Shown: one piece after another, positions 1-10,075 of the stretch
Numbering within the stretch: position 1 is the stretch's first letter
How the letters are laid out: the number at the start of each line of letters is the position of its first letter
NCBI GenBank assembly: GCA_027257055.1
Contig: JAPVLO010000623.1
Span: 310,001-374,000 of the forward strand
Direction of reading: 5' to 3'
Source of the DNA: Cephalopachus bancanus
Lineage: Eukaryota > Chordata > Mammalia > Primates > Tarsiidae
Length of the DNA: 64,000 bases
Notes under the pieces: model-generated
Database searches by the model: none
Told to the model about the DNA's origin: nothing
Seen by the model: only the letters and a program-made list of their open reading frames with translations
Translations under genes and position numbers: made by a program

Positions 1-496
1 GCCAATCCCTTTCTCACAGTATTATAATAATTGTTCAAGGTTCGCTTATGAGTGAAAACATATGGTACTCTGTTCTTTGCTTCTGTGATAGATCACTGAG
101 TATTATCAACTCTAAATCCATCCAAGTTGCTGTGAAGTCCATATGTTTGTCCTTCTTTGTGGCTACATAATATTCCACTGTGTATATGTACCATATTTTC
201 TTTATCCAGACCAGCTTCAATGGGCAACATGGTTGGTTCCATGTTTTTGCTATTGTGAATAGAGCTGCAACAAACATACGTGTGCAGGTATCTTTTTTGT
301 AGAATGATTTGAGTTCCTTTGGGTATATTCTCAATAGAAGAATTACTGGGTCATATGAAAGGTCAATTTCTAGTTCTTTCAGAAATTGCTATACTGTCAT
401 CCAAAGAGGTTGCACTAGTTTGCATTCTCACCAGCAGTGTAGAAGCATTCCTTTTTCTCCGCATCCTCACCAGCATCTGTTGCTGTTTGTTTTATT
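1..496 (-). mobile_element. LINE-1, 3' part of ORF2 (host copy, left piece)
   Basis: The minus strand encodes the C-terminal end of L1 ORF2p over about 35-334, including the recognisable WYIYTVEYY and [20 protein letters not shown] stretches. The copy is cut by the left window edge, so its 3' UTR is not seen. At 483-496 it is interrupted by a younger full-length L1 and resumes at 5839. The same order of L1 sequence across the gap shows that the two pieces are one element. It is a dead copy with no long ORF. Confidence 0.93.
483..496. repeat. Target-site duplication, left copy (full-length L1)
   Basis: The 14-bp CTGTTTGTTTTATT occurs here and again at 5839-5852, exactly flanking the minus-strand L1 between them. 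It proves insertion by target-primed reverse transcription into the older L1. Confidence 0.93.
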
Positions 497-728
497 TTTA
501 TTTTTTATTTTTTAATTTTAATTTTAATTTTTTTATTGTGAAGTTGTGGGTTACAGTTAAGGGTTAGGTATACAATTGCGTTTCATTCAGGCACCCTGTT
601 GATATGGGGTGTTTCCCCATTCCCAGACAGATACTTGCTACTGTTAATCCCATCTCCCTCCCCCCACCATAGTTTCCCAGTACAGTCAGTCATTTTCGTA
701 TAGTATTGCATTGGATGTTTAAGGTCCA

Positions 729-3700
729 TTATATGAGTGAGAACATGTGATACTCAGATCTTTGTTTCTGTGAGAGGTCACTCAGTATTATAGACTCTAG
801 TTCCATCCAAGTAGCTGCGATATTCATGATTTTGTTCTTTTTTATGGGTGCGTAGTATTCCATGGTGTATATGTACCACATTTTTTTAATCCAGTCCTCT
901 TTTGACAGGAAGCATGGCTGTTTCCAGGTTCTTGCTATTGTGAACAACGCTGTGATAAACATGCGTGTGCAGGTATCTTTTTTATAGAGTGATTTGTGTT
1001 CTTCAGGATATATTCTCAGTAGGGGGATTGCGGGGTCATATGGCAGGTTGGTATTTAGAGTTTTTAAGAATCACCACACTGCTTTCCACAGAGGTTGCAC
1101 TAGTTTACACTCCCACTAACAGTGTAGAAGTGTTCCCTTTTCACCACACCCTCTCCAGCAGCTGTTATTTTTTGAGTTGTTGACAATTGCCATTCTGACT
1201 GGGGTTAGGTGGTATCTCAGTGTGGTTTTGATTTGCATCTCCCTGATGATTAGTGAGGTTGAACATTTCTTCATGTGTTTGTTGGCTGCTCGGATGTCTT
1301 CCTTTGAGAAGTGTCTGTTCATATCTTTTGCCCATTTTATAATGGGGTTGTTTGTTTTTTTCTTTTCAGCACGTTTGAGTTCCTTGTAGATCCAGGATGC
1401 TAAGCCTTTGTCGGACCTGGAGTTGGCAAATACTTTTTCCCAGTCTGTAGGCTGTCTCCCTGATCTCTTGATGGTTTCTTTGGCTTTGCAGAAGCTTGTC
1501 AGTTTAATAAGGTCCCACTTGTCTATTTTCTCTCTTATGAGCTATGGGTTTTGGGTTTTGTTCAGGAATTGGATGCCAGTTCCGATTTCCATGAGGGTTT
1601 TTCCTTCATTTTCTAAGGTTCTTATGGTTTGAGGTTTTACATTTAGGTCTCTGATCCATTTGGAATTAACCTTTGTGCATGGGATAGATAGGGGTCCTGT
1701 TTCAATCTTCTGCATGTGGTCAGCCAGTTTTCCCAGCACCATTTACTGAATAGGTTCTCCTCTCCCCAGTGATAGGTGGTGGAGGCTTTGTCAAAGATGA
1801 GTTGGTTGAGAAATTGAGGTTTTGCTTCTGGAATCTCAATTCTATTCCATTGATCAATATGCCTGTTCCTATACCAATACCAAGCTGTTTTGATGATTGT
1901 AGCTTTATAGTAAAGTTTGAAGTCTGGTAGTGTGATGCCACCTGCTTTGTTTTTTTGCTGAGGATTGTTCTGGCTATTCTTGGACATTTGTGTTTCCATA
2001 TGAATTCCTGCATTGTTTTTTCTAGGTCTGAGAAGAATATTGCTGGTAATTTGATGGGTATTGCATTGAATTTGTAGATTGCCTTAGGTAAGATGGACAT
2101 CTTCACAATGTTGATTCTTCCGATCCATGAGCATGGGATATGTTTCCACTTGTTTGTGTCAACTTTGATTTCTTTGAGCAGTGTTTTGTAGTTTTCCTTG
2201 TAAAGGTCTTTTACGTCTCTGATTAGGAAGATGCCAAGGTATTTCATTTTTTTTGTGGCTATTGTGAATGGAATTGTGTTTTTTATTTGGGTTTCTGTTT
2301 GTTTATTATTGGTGTAGAGAAATGTGATTGTCTTTTGTACATTTATTTTGTATCCTGAGACTTTGCCAAAGGTCTTTATCAGTGTAAGGAGGTTTTTGAC
2401 AGATTCTCTTGGGTTTTCAAGATATACAATCATGTTATCTGCAAAGAGAGATAACTTGACATCCTCTTTTCCTATTTGGATACCCCTGATTGCCTTCTCT
2501 TCTCTGATTGCTTGAGCCAGGACTTCCAATACTATGTTGAACAGGAGGGGTCAGAGTGGGCATCCTTGTCTTGTTCCAGTTTTCAGGGGAAATGGTTCTA
2601 ATTTTTGTCCATTTAGGAGTATGCTCACTGTGGGTTTCTCGTAGATGGTTTTTACTATTTTGAGGTATGTTCCCTGTATGCCTAGATGTTCAAGGGTTTT
2701 TATCAAGAAGGGGTGCTGGATTTTATCAAAAGCTTTTTCTGCATCTAATGATATAATCATGTGGTTTTTGTTTTGACATCTGTTGATGTATTTAATAACA
2801 TTTATGGTTTTACGAATGTTGAACCAGCCTTGCATCCCAGGAATGAAGCCTACTTGGGCATGATGAATGATTTTTGAGATGTATTGCTGAATCCGGTTTG
2901 CTAGGATCTTGTTGAGAATTTTAGCATCTATGTTCATCAAAGATATTGGCCCGTAGTTCTCTTTCTTTGCTGGATCTTTACCTGGCTTGGGTATCAATGT
3001 GATGTTGGCTTTGTAAAATGATTTGGGGAGCGTTCCATCTTTTTCAATCGCCTGGAATACCTTCAGTAGGATTGGTATCAGCTCCTCCTTAGATGTCTTG
3101 TAGAATTCTGCTGGAAAGCCATCTGGTCCAGGGCTTCTTTTTTAGGAAGATTTCTTATTATGTAGTCGATTTCCTTGATTGTTATTGGTTTATTTAGGGT
3201 CTCAATTTCTTCTTGTTCCAACTTGGTAGGTTGTGTGATGTCAGAAAGTCCTCCATTTCCTTGAGGTTTTCAAGTTTGTTTCCATACAAGTGTACGTAGT
3301 AGTCTCTAATGATCTTTTGTATTTCTTCAGGGTCAGATGTGACTTCATCTTTTGTATTTCTGATTGTGCTTGTTTGGTTTTTTTCTCGTGTTTTCTTGGT
3401 CAGTCTAGCTAGGGGACCATCGATCTTGTTTATTCTTTCAAAGAACCAGCTTTTTGTTTCAAGGACTTTTTCTATTATCTTTTTGTCTTCTATGTCCTGG
3501 ATTTGGGCTTTTATTTTGGTGATCTGGATTCTTCTGCTGAAATTAGGGTTTTTGTGGTCTTGCCTTTCCATCTTCTTTAGGTGGCTTGTTAGGTTGTTAA
3601 TTTCTGTTCCTTCCATTTTCCTCATGTGTGTTTGTAGGGATATAAATTCCCCTCTTTTTACAGCTTTTAAGGCATCCTAGAGATTTTGGTAAGATGTTTC

Positions 3701-4570
3701 TTCATTTTCATTTGTTTCCAGGTATCTTTTGATCTCTGTTTTGATGTCATCATTGACCCAGGAGTTATTTAGCATCATGCTGTTTCGTGTCCATGTCTTT
3801 GTGGGTTTTGGGGGGACTTTGTTGTTGTCAATGTTTATTTTTATTCCACTGTGGTCCGAGAAGGTGCATGGTAGAATTTCAGTCCTTTTAAATTTGCTTA
3901 TACTTGATTTGTGTCCATTTATGTGGTCGATCTTAGAATATGTTCCATGTGGTGATGAGTAGAATGTGTATTCTGTGGTCTTTGGATGGAGTGTTCTGTA
4001 GGTATCAATTAAGTCCATTTGGTCCAGAGTCTCATTGAGGTTCTGGATCTCCTTGCTGATTTTTTGTCCTGATGATCTGTCTAGGGTTGTGAGTGGTGTA
4101 TTAAAGTGCCCAGTTATGATGGTGTTAGAGTCAATGTCTTTCTTTAGTTTTCCTAGAAGTTGCTTTATGAATGTTGGTGCACCTATGTTGGGTGCATATA
4201 TGTTTAGGATAGATATTTCTTGTTGATGGAGTGAACCTTTTATCATTAGGTAGTGGCCCTCTGTATCTTTTTCAATTTTTGATAGCTTAAATGATATTTT
4301 GTCTGAAATTAGGATCGCGACTCTTCCTTTCTTTTGTTTTCCATTCGCCTGAAAATTTGTTTCCCATCCTCTTACTTTGAGTCTGTGTATGTCCTTTCTA
4401 GTGAGATGGGTCTCTTGAAGGCAGTATATTGTTGCCTGGTGATATTTTATCCATTTTGTCATTCTATGTCTTTTCAGTGGTGCGTTTAGTCCATTCACAT
4501 TCAAACTAATTATTGAAATGTGAGAGTTCGCCCCTATCAAGGAGTTCTTATTGAGTTGTTGTTCTTCCAC
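729..4570 (-). pseudogene. LINE-1 ORF2 (endonuclease/reverse transcriptase), inactivated
   Basis: This is the L1 ORF2 region, about 3.84 kb as in human L1 (1275 codons). It starts with an open 297-residue endonuclease part (4570-3677) carrying LNVNGL, QETHL and FSDHSGIKI. The catalytic GDFN motif reads GHFN here, so the metal-binding Asp is lost. A stop follows TSYQNL. The reverse transcriptase core is recognisable at 2997-1720: [27 protein letters not shown]. The active-site FADD reads FADN, and stops or frameshifts split the frame around 2550 and 3190. The C-terminus (962-729) ends in HMFSLI. The endonuclease and RT are therefore both dead. Confidence 0.93.
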
Positions 4571-4637
4571 TTAGTTTTTTCTTTTTTCCTTTTTCTTTTT
4601 GTCTTTCTTTTGGTTTTGGGGTTGGTTTGTGTATATT

Positions 4638-5600
4638 TTATTCTTTTCCCTGTACTCTTGTGAAGAACGTTGTTATTTTTTCCTTTTCTTCTGTGTTTAG
4701 TACTTTCTTAAGTGTTTCATGTAGAGATGGTTTGGTGGCAGCATAAGTTCTTAGGGATTGGATATCTGGGAAAGATTTTAATTCTCCCTCACTGATGAAG
4801 CTTAGCTTGGCTGGGTAGGTTATTCTTTGTTGAAATTGTTTATCTTTTAGGACTTTGAAGATAGGGCTCCAAGCTCTCCTAGCCTGCAGGGTTTCTGCAG
4901 ATAAATCTGCTGCTATTCTGATTGGTCTTCCATGGTAGGTGATCTGGCCTTTTTCTCTTGCTGCCTTTAGGATTTTTTCTTTTGTGCCTACTTTATTTAG
5001 GTGAATTATTATGTGTCTAGGAGTTGGTCTTCTCATTTGTTGTCTTGCGGGGGTTCTCTGAATCTGTTGTGTTTGAATTTTTGCATCACTGATTAGATAA
5101 GGGAAGTTTTTTTGAATGATCTCATGGAAAGTTTGTTCCAATGTGGTGTCTGTTTCTCTTTCTGCCTCAGGGAGTCTGATTATTCCTAGGTTAGGCCTCT
5201 TGAGGTACTCACTCATCTCTTGAAGGTTTTGTACTGTCTTTTTAAGCTTATTTTCTGTGTTTTTAAGAGTTTGGGTTATTTCCATATTTTGGTCCTCAAG
5301 CTCTGAGATTCTTTCTTCTGCTTGGGTAATTCTGCTTTCCATGCTTATCAATTTGTTATTTATTTCATTCACAGTATTCTTTATTACTGTTATCTCATAT
5401 ATCAGCTCCTTCCTAGTTTCTTCTTGTGTCTCCTCAATTCTTTTTAATCTCTCCATTATTGTTTTGATATCTACATTCACAGTTTGAGACCCTTCATTCT
5501 GGGGGCTTTTCATTGTTTGCATTCCAAAGTCAGTTTTCTCAGCGTCTGCTCTCCCAGCCATCTGGGAGATACCCATACTCTTCTTTTGGTTTTTCTTCAT
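4638..5600 (-). CDS. LINE-1 ORF1p (RNA-binding chaperone), intact 320 aa
   Basis: ORF1p coats L1 RNA as a trimer and acts as a nucleic-acid chaperone in the cytoplasmic RNP. The frame is open from the Met at 5600 for 320 residues; human ORF1p has 338. Residues about 45-140 form a coiled coil rich in I, L, E and K heptads (for example ITQAEERISELEDQN). The RRM-like domain follows (NLGIIRLPEAERETD, about 150-230), and then the C-terminal domain with the conserved stretch ADLSAETLQARRAW and the YPAKLSFISEGE motif. In the RRM core this copy has IIRLPE where the copy at 63.2 kb has IIGLPE, so the domain may be damaged. The ORF2 start lies 67 bp downstream. Any expression would come from the L1's own 5' UTR promoter. 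Confidence 0.95.
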   Translation of the reverse strand: MKKNQKKSMGISQMAGRADAEKTDFGMQTMKSPQNEGSQTVNVDIKTIMERLKRIEETQEETRKELIYEITVIKNTVNEINNKLISMESRITQAEERISELEDQNMEITQTLKNTENKLKKTVQNLQEMSEYLKRPNLGIIRLPEAERETDTTLEQTFHEIIQKNFPYLISDAKIQTQQIQRTPARQQMRRPTPRHIIIHLNKVGTKEKILKAAREKGQITYHGRPIRIAADLSAETLQARRAWSPIFKVLKDKQFQQRITYPAKLSFISEGELKSFPDIQSLRTYAATKPSLHETLKKVLNTEEKEKITTFFTRVQGKE

Positions 5601-5838
5601 TTCTGTAGATTTTTCTGCCTCTCCCCCTTTCCCTCCCCCTCTTCAATTCTGTTTTTGAGGGAAGGTGGGGTTGCTTTTGTTTCTCTTCTGCAATGACCTG
5701 TTCTTCCTTATGAGGGTCTTCTGACTTTGTTCACTTTTCCCTCTGCTCTACAGTCTGTCTATTCAGCAGTATGCAGTCTTGGTCCGTTCAGAGAATCTCA
5801 CCAGTTCACCTATGCTATCGCCATCTTGCCCGATCTCC
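5601..5838 (-). promoter_or_regulatory. Short L1 5' UTR with 5'-terminal YY1-like site
   Basis: About 238 bp separate the ORF1 start from the 5' end of the element. The first 20 bases on the minus strand contain CAAGATGGCG, the YY1 core known to position L1 transcription starts. Human L1 5' UTRs are about 900 bp, so this is short. The copy at 62939 starts within a base or two of the same point, which argues this is the true 5' end of the subfamily and not a truncation. No antisense promoter could be identified by eye. Confidence 0.7.
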
Positions 5839-5852
5839 CTGTTTGTTTTATT
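5839..5852. repeat. Target-site duplication, right copy (full-length L1)
   Basis: Second copy of CTGTTTGTTTTATT, identical to 483-496. The host L1 resumes directly after it. Confidence 0.93.
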
Positions 5853-7712
5853 AATGATGGCTGTTCTTATTTGGGTTAGGTGGTATCTCAATGTGGTTTT
5901 GATTTACATTTCTCTGATGAAGAATGAGGCTGGACACTTTTTCTTGTGTCTGTTGGCTGACAGTATATCTTCTTTTGAGAAGTGTCTATTTGTTTCTTTT
6001 GCCCACTTTTTAATGGAGCTGTTTGTTTTTTTCCTTTCCGTGCATTTTGAGTTCCTTGTAGATCCTAAATGTTAGGCCTTTGTCAGATATACAGTTGGCA
6101 AATATATTTTCCCATTCTGTGGGCTGTCTCCCTGTTCTCTTGATGGTTGTTTTGCTTTGCAGAAGCTCGTTAGTTTGATGAGGTCCCACTTGTCTATCTT
6201 ATTTCTTATGGTATGGGCATTTAGGGTTCTGAATAGGAACTGGTCGCCATTTCCAATTTCCATAAGGGTGTCTCCTGTGTTTTCTAAGATTCTTATAGTT
6301 TAAGGTTTTACGTTTAGGTCTTTGATTCATTTAGAGTTAATTTTTGTGTATGGTGATAGGTAGGGATCCTGTTTCAATCTTCTGCATGTGGTCAGCCAGT
6401 TTTCCCAGCACCATTTACTGAATAGGTTCTCCTCTCCCAGTGGTTGTTGTTGGAGGCTTTGTCAAAGATGAGTTGGTTGAGAAATTGAGGCTTTGCTTCT
6501 GGAATCTCTATCCTGTTCCATTGGTCTATATACCTGTTCTTGTACCAATACCAGGCTGTTTTGATTACTGTACCCTTACAGTAAAGTTTGAAGTCTGGAA
6601 ATGTGATACCACCTGCTTTGTTTCTTTTGCTATGGATGGTTTTTGGCTATTTGTGGTTGTTTATGTTTCCATATGAATTTCTGTATTGTCATTTCCAGGT
6701 CTGAGAAGGATGAAGTTAGTAACTTAATGGGTATTGCGTTGAATCTCTAGATTGTGTTTGGTAGGATGGACATCTTAACGATGTTGATTCTTCCTATCCA
6801 CTGAGCATGGACTATTTTTCCATTTGTTTGTGTCTTCTTGGATTTCTTTGAGCAGTGATTTTTAGTTCTCATTGTAAAGGTCTTTCACTTCTCTGGGGAG
6901 GAATATGCCAAGGTATTCATTTTTTTTTGGTGACTATTGCGAATGGGATTGTGCTTTTAATTTGGGTCTCTGCCTGCTTGTTTTTGGTGTATAGGAATGC
7001 AACTGTCTTTTGCACATTTATTTTGTACCCTGAGACTTTGCCAAAGTCCTTTATCAGTGCAAACTGATGTTTGACAAATTCTCTTGGATTTTCAGGGTAT
7101 AGAATCATATCATTTAGCAATATGCTAGTTGTGGGCTTATCGCAGATGGCACTTACTACTGAGGTATGCTCCTTCTATACCTAGGTGTTTGAGGTTTTTT
7201 CAAGAAGGAATGCTGGATTTTATCAAAAGCTTTTTCTGCATCTAATGAGATAATCATGTGGTTCTTGTTTTTGCATCTGTTGATGTATTTAATTACATTT
7301 ATGGTCTTGCAAATGTTGAACCAGTCCTGCATCCTGGGAATGAAGCCTTACTTGGTCATGGTGGAAGATTTTTGAGATGTGTTTTTGGATCAGATTTGCT
7401 AGAATTTTATTGAGGATTTTTGCATCTATGTTCATATGGGATATTGGCCTGTAGTTCTCTTTTTCTGTTGGATCTTTACCTGGTTTGGGTATCAGAGTGA
7501 TGTTAGTCTTGTAAAATGATTTAGGGAGAATTCCATCCTTCTCAATTGTCTGGAATACTTCCAATGGGATTGGTATCACCTCCTCCTTGTACGTTTTATA
7601 GAATTCTGCTGGAAAGTCATCCAGTCCAGGTTTTTGCTTTTGTTTTTGTAGGTAGTTTTCATATGACAGAGTCAAATTCCTGGGTTGCTATTGGTCTATT
7701 TAGTGTCTCAAT
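5839..7712 (-). mobile_element. LINE-1 host copy, right piece (ORF2 remnants)
   Basis: This continues the L1 of 1-496 after the nested element. Minus-strand ORF2 fragments are seen at 6072-6263 ([17 protein letters not shown]), 6917-7120 ([20 protein letters not shown]) and 7289-7675 ([18 protein letters not shown]). About 195 bp are missing around 7107-7113 compared with the full-length copy. The deletion removes the FADD-containing part of the RT between the VSGYKIN region and the [11 protein letters not shown] region. The element is interrupted again by an Alu at 7723. Confidence 0.92.
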
Positions 7713-8023
7713 GTCTTCTTGTAGCTGGGCTCGGTGGCTCAGCCTGTAATCCTGTGCCTTTGGGAGGCTGAGGTGAGTGGATTGCCTGAGCTCGCGGGTT
7801 CGAGACCTGCCTGGACAGCGAGACCTCATCTCTACAATAAATTTTAAAAAAAAATCAGCTGGGCATGGTAGCACACGCCTGTAGTTCCAGCTACTTGGAA
7901 GGCTGAGGCGGAAGGATCGTCGGAGCCCAGCAGGTCAAGGCTGTGGTGGCTGGGAGCGGCCACTGCACTCCAGTCTGGGCGACAGAGTGAGACTCCAACT
8001 CAAAAAAAAAAAAGTCTTCTTGT
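7713..8023 (+). mobile_element. Alu (strepsirrhine-type dimer) with 10-bp TSD
   Basis: The Alu body runs 7723-8013 in plus orientation, from GCTGGGCTCGGTGGCTCAGC to an A-tail. It is flanked by GTCTTCTTGT at 7713-7722 and 8014-8023. The left arm has the lineage-typical CTCTACAATAAAT and the body ends GAGTGAGACTCCAACTC. It is inserted in the old L1 ORF2. Confidence 0.93.
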
Positions 8024-8104
8024 TTCAACCTAGGGAGGTTGTGTGATGTCAGAAAGTCCTCCGTTCATTTAGGCTATCAAGTTTGTTTCCATATAGGTGT
8101 GCAT
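8024..8104 (-). mobile_element. LINE-1 host copy, end fragment
   Basis: These 80 bases continue the ORF2 sequence that the Alu interrupted (GTGTGATGTCAGAAAGTCCT and on). They stop abruptly at the T-rich 3' end of the next L1 at about 8105. Confidence 0.85.
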
Positions 8105-9067
8105 TTCTTTTTTTAAATTAAAATTTTTTTTATTATAGTGATGTGGGGTACAAGTAAGGATTAACTAAACCTGTAGGTTGCATGCAGGTGAAGTTTGGGC
8201 CTCCAACTGGCCCTCACTCTCCTTGTATAAAACTAGGTACTCTTTGTGTTGTTATGTGTCCCCCATCCCCGGTAATGCCCAGCGACTGCTGATGTCTTCC
8301 TTGTGCTAATGTAATTAATATTCAGGTCCCACTTATGAATGAGAACATGTGGTATTCAGTTCTTTGTTTCTGTGATAGATCATGAAGTATGATGGTCTCC
8401 AATTCCATCCAATTTTCTGCAAAGTCCATGATTTTGTTCTTCTTTATGGTTGCATAATACTCCATTGTGTATATGCACCTCATTTTCTTTATTCAATCCA
8501 CTTTTGAAGGGCAGTAGGGTTGGTTCTATGTTTTTGCTATTGTGAACAGTGCGGCTATAAACCTACATGTGCTGGTGTCTTTTTTGTAGAACAATTTATG
8601 TTCCTCTGAGTCTATTCCCAGGAGAGGGATTGTTGGACTGTATGGAAGGTCAATTTTTTATTCTTTTGGGAATCGTCATACTACTTTTCATAGGGGTTGA
8701 ACTAGCTTGCACTCCCACCAACAGAGTAGAAATATTCCCTTTTCTCTGCACTCACACCAGCATTTGTTGTCTTTGATGTATTAATGATGGCTGTCCTTGG
8801 TGGAGTTAGGTGGTATCTCATTGCAGTTTTGATTTGCATTTATCTGATGATTAGTGAGACTGAGCATTTTTTCATGTATCTGTTGGCTGTTTGTAATTTT
8901 TTTTGAAAAGTGTCTATTCATGTCCTTTGCCCACTTTTTTATAGGGTTGTTTGTTTTTTCCCTTTCAGTTCATTTGAGTTCCTTGTAGATTCTGGATGTT
9001 AGGCTTTTGTCAGATACATAATTAGCAAATATTTTTGCCCATTCTGTGGGTTGTCTCCCCATTATCT

Positions 9068-9096
9068 TGTTTTTGTTGTTGTTGTTGTTGTTGTTG
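9068..9096. repeat. (GTT)n microsatellite in L1
   Basis: About nine TTG/GTT units lie inside the minus-strand L1 ORF2 C-terminal region. The other L1 copies in this window lack it, so it arose in this copy. Confidence 0.9.
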
Positions 9097-9281
9097 TTTT
9101 TTCTGTGCAAAAGCTTTTCAGCTTGATGAGGTCCCACTTGTCTATCTTAGCTCTTATGGCATTCATTTTTTGGATGTGGTCAAGAATTTGCTGCCTACAC
9201 TGATATGTATAAGAGTGTTTCCTATGTTTTCTTCTAGGATTCTTATGGTTTGAGGTTTTATGTTTAGGTCTTTGATCTATT

Positions 9282-9338
9282 TGGAGTTGATTTTTAAAAA
9301 TTTTTAGATGTGGGGTACAATTCAGAGTGGAGTTGATT
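9282..9338 (-). mobile_element. Ultra-short L1 3'-end insertion with 11-bp TSD
   Basis: The 11-bp TGGAGTTGATT occurs at 9282-9292 and 9328-9338. The 35 bases between (9293-9327) are a T/A-rich tail complement plus about 20 bp of L1 3' UTR, matching the L1 3' ends at 8145 and 52385 (GATGTGGGGTACAA type). The host L1 reads straight across once the insert is removed. This is a real L1 insertion truncated to almost nothing. Confidence 0.8.
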
Positions 9339-10075
9339 ATTGTATATGGTGATAGATAGGGGTTCAGTTTCATTATTCTGCATGTGGTCAGCCAGTTTTC
9401 CCAGCACCTCTTGCTAAATATAGTCTTCTTTCCCCAGTGCTTGTTATAGGTGGCTTTATTGAAGATTAGTTGGTTGAGAGACTGGGTGTTTGCTTCCAGA
9501 ATCTCTGCCTTGTTCCATTGGTCTATGTGACTGTTTTTGTACCAATACCAGGCTGTTTTGGTTATTGTAGGCTTGTAGTGAAGTTTAAGGTCTGGAAGTG
9601 TGATACCTCCTGATTTGTTCTTTTTGCTGAGGATTGTTTTGGCTATTTGTGCTCTTTTTTGTTTCCATATAATTTCTTTATTGTCACTTCAAGTTATGTG
9701 AAAAATGATACTGGTAATTTACTGGGTATTGCATTGATTCTGTAGATTGCCTTGGGTAGAATGGACATCTGGACAATGTTGAATCTTCCAATCCATGAGC
9801 GTGTAATGTTTTTCCATTTGTTTGTGTTATACTTGATTTCTTTGAGCAGTATTTGCAGTTCTAGTTGTAAAGGTCTTTTACTTCTCTGGGGATGCCAAGG
9901 TATTTTTTGGTGGCTATTGTGAATTGGATTGTGCATTTTATATGGTTCTCTGCTTGTTGCTGGTGTATAGAAATGCAAATGGTTTTTGCACATTGATTTT
10001 GTACCCCGAGTCTTTACTGAAGTAAATTATCAATATGAAGAGACTTTTTTAAACAGATTCCTTGGAGTTTTCCCT

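Larger units (their letters stand above)
497..5838 (-). mobile_element. Full-length LINE-1 (5.34 kb), minus strand
   Basis: The T-rich stretch at about 497-533 is the complement of the A-tail. Then come the 3' UTR, ORF2 (4570 down to about 729), a 67-bp inter-ORF spacer, ORF1 (5600-4638) and a 5' UTR of about 238 bp. Read on the minus strand, the 5' end begins GGAGATCGGGCAAGATGGCG, which matches the YY1-type start motif (CAAGATGGC) known at primate L1 5' ends. A perfect 14-bp duplication flanks it. ORF1 is open; ORF2 carries stops and altered catalytic residues, so the copy cannot move on its own. Low decay compared with the L1 it interrupts says it is one of the younger elements here. Confidence 0.95.
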
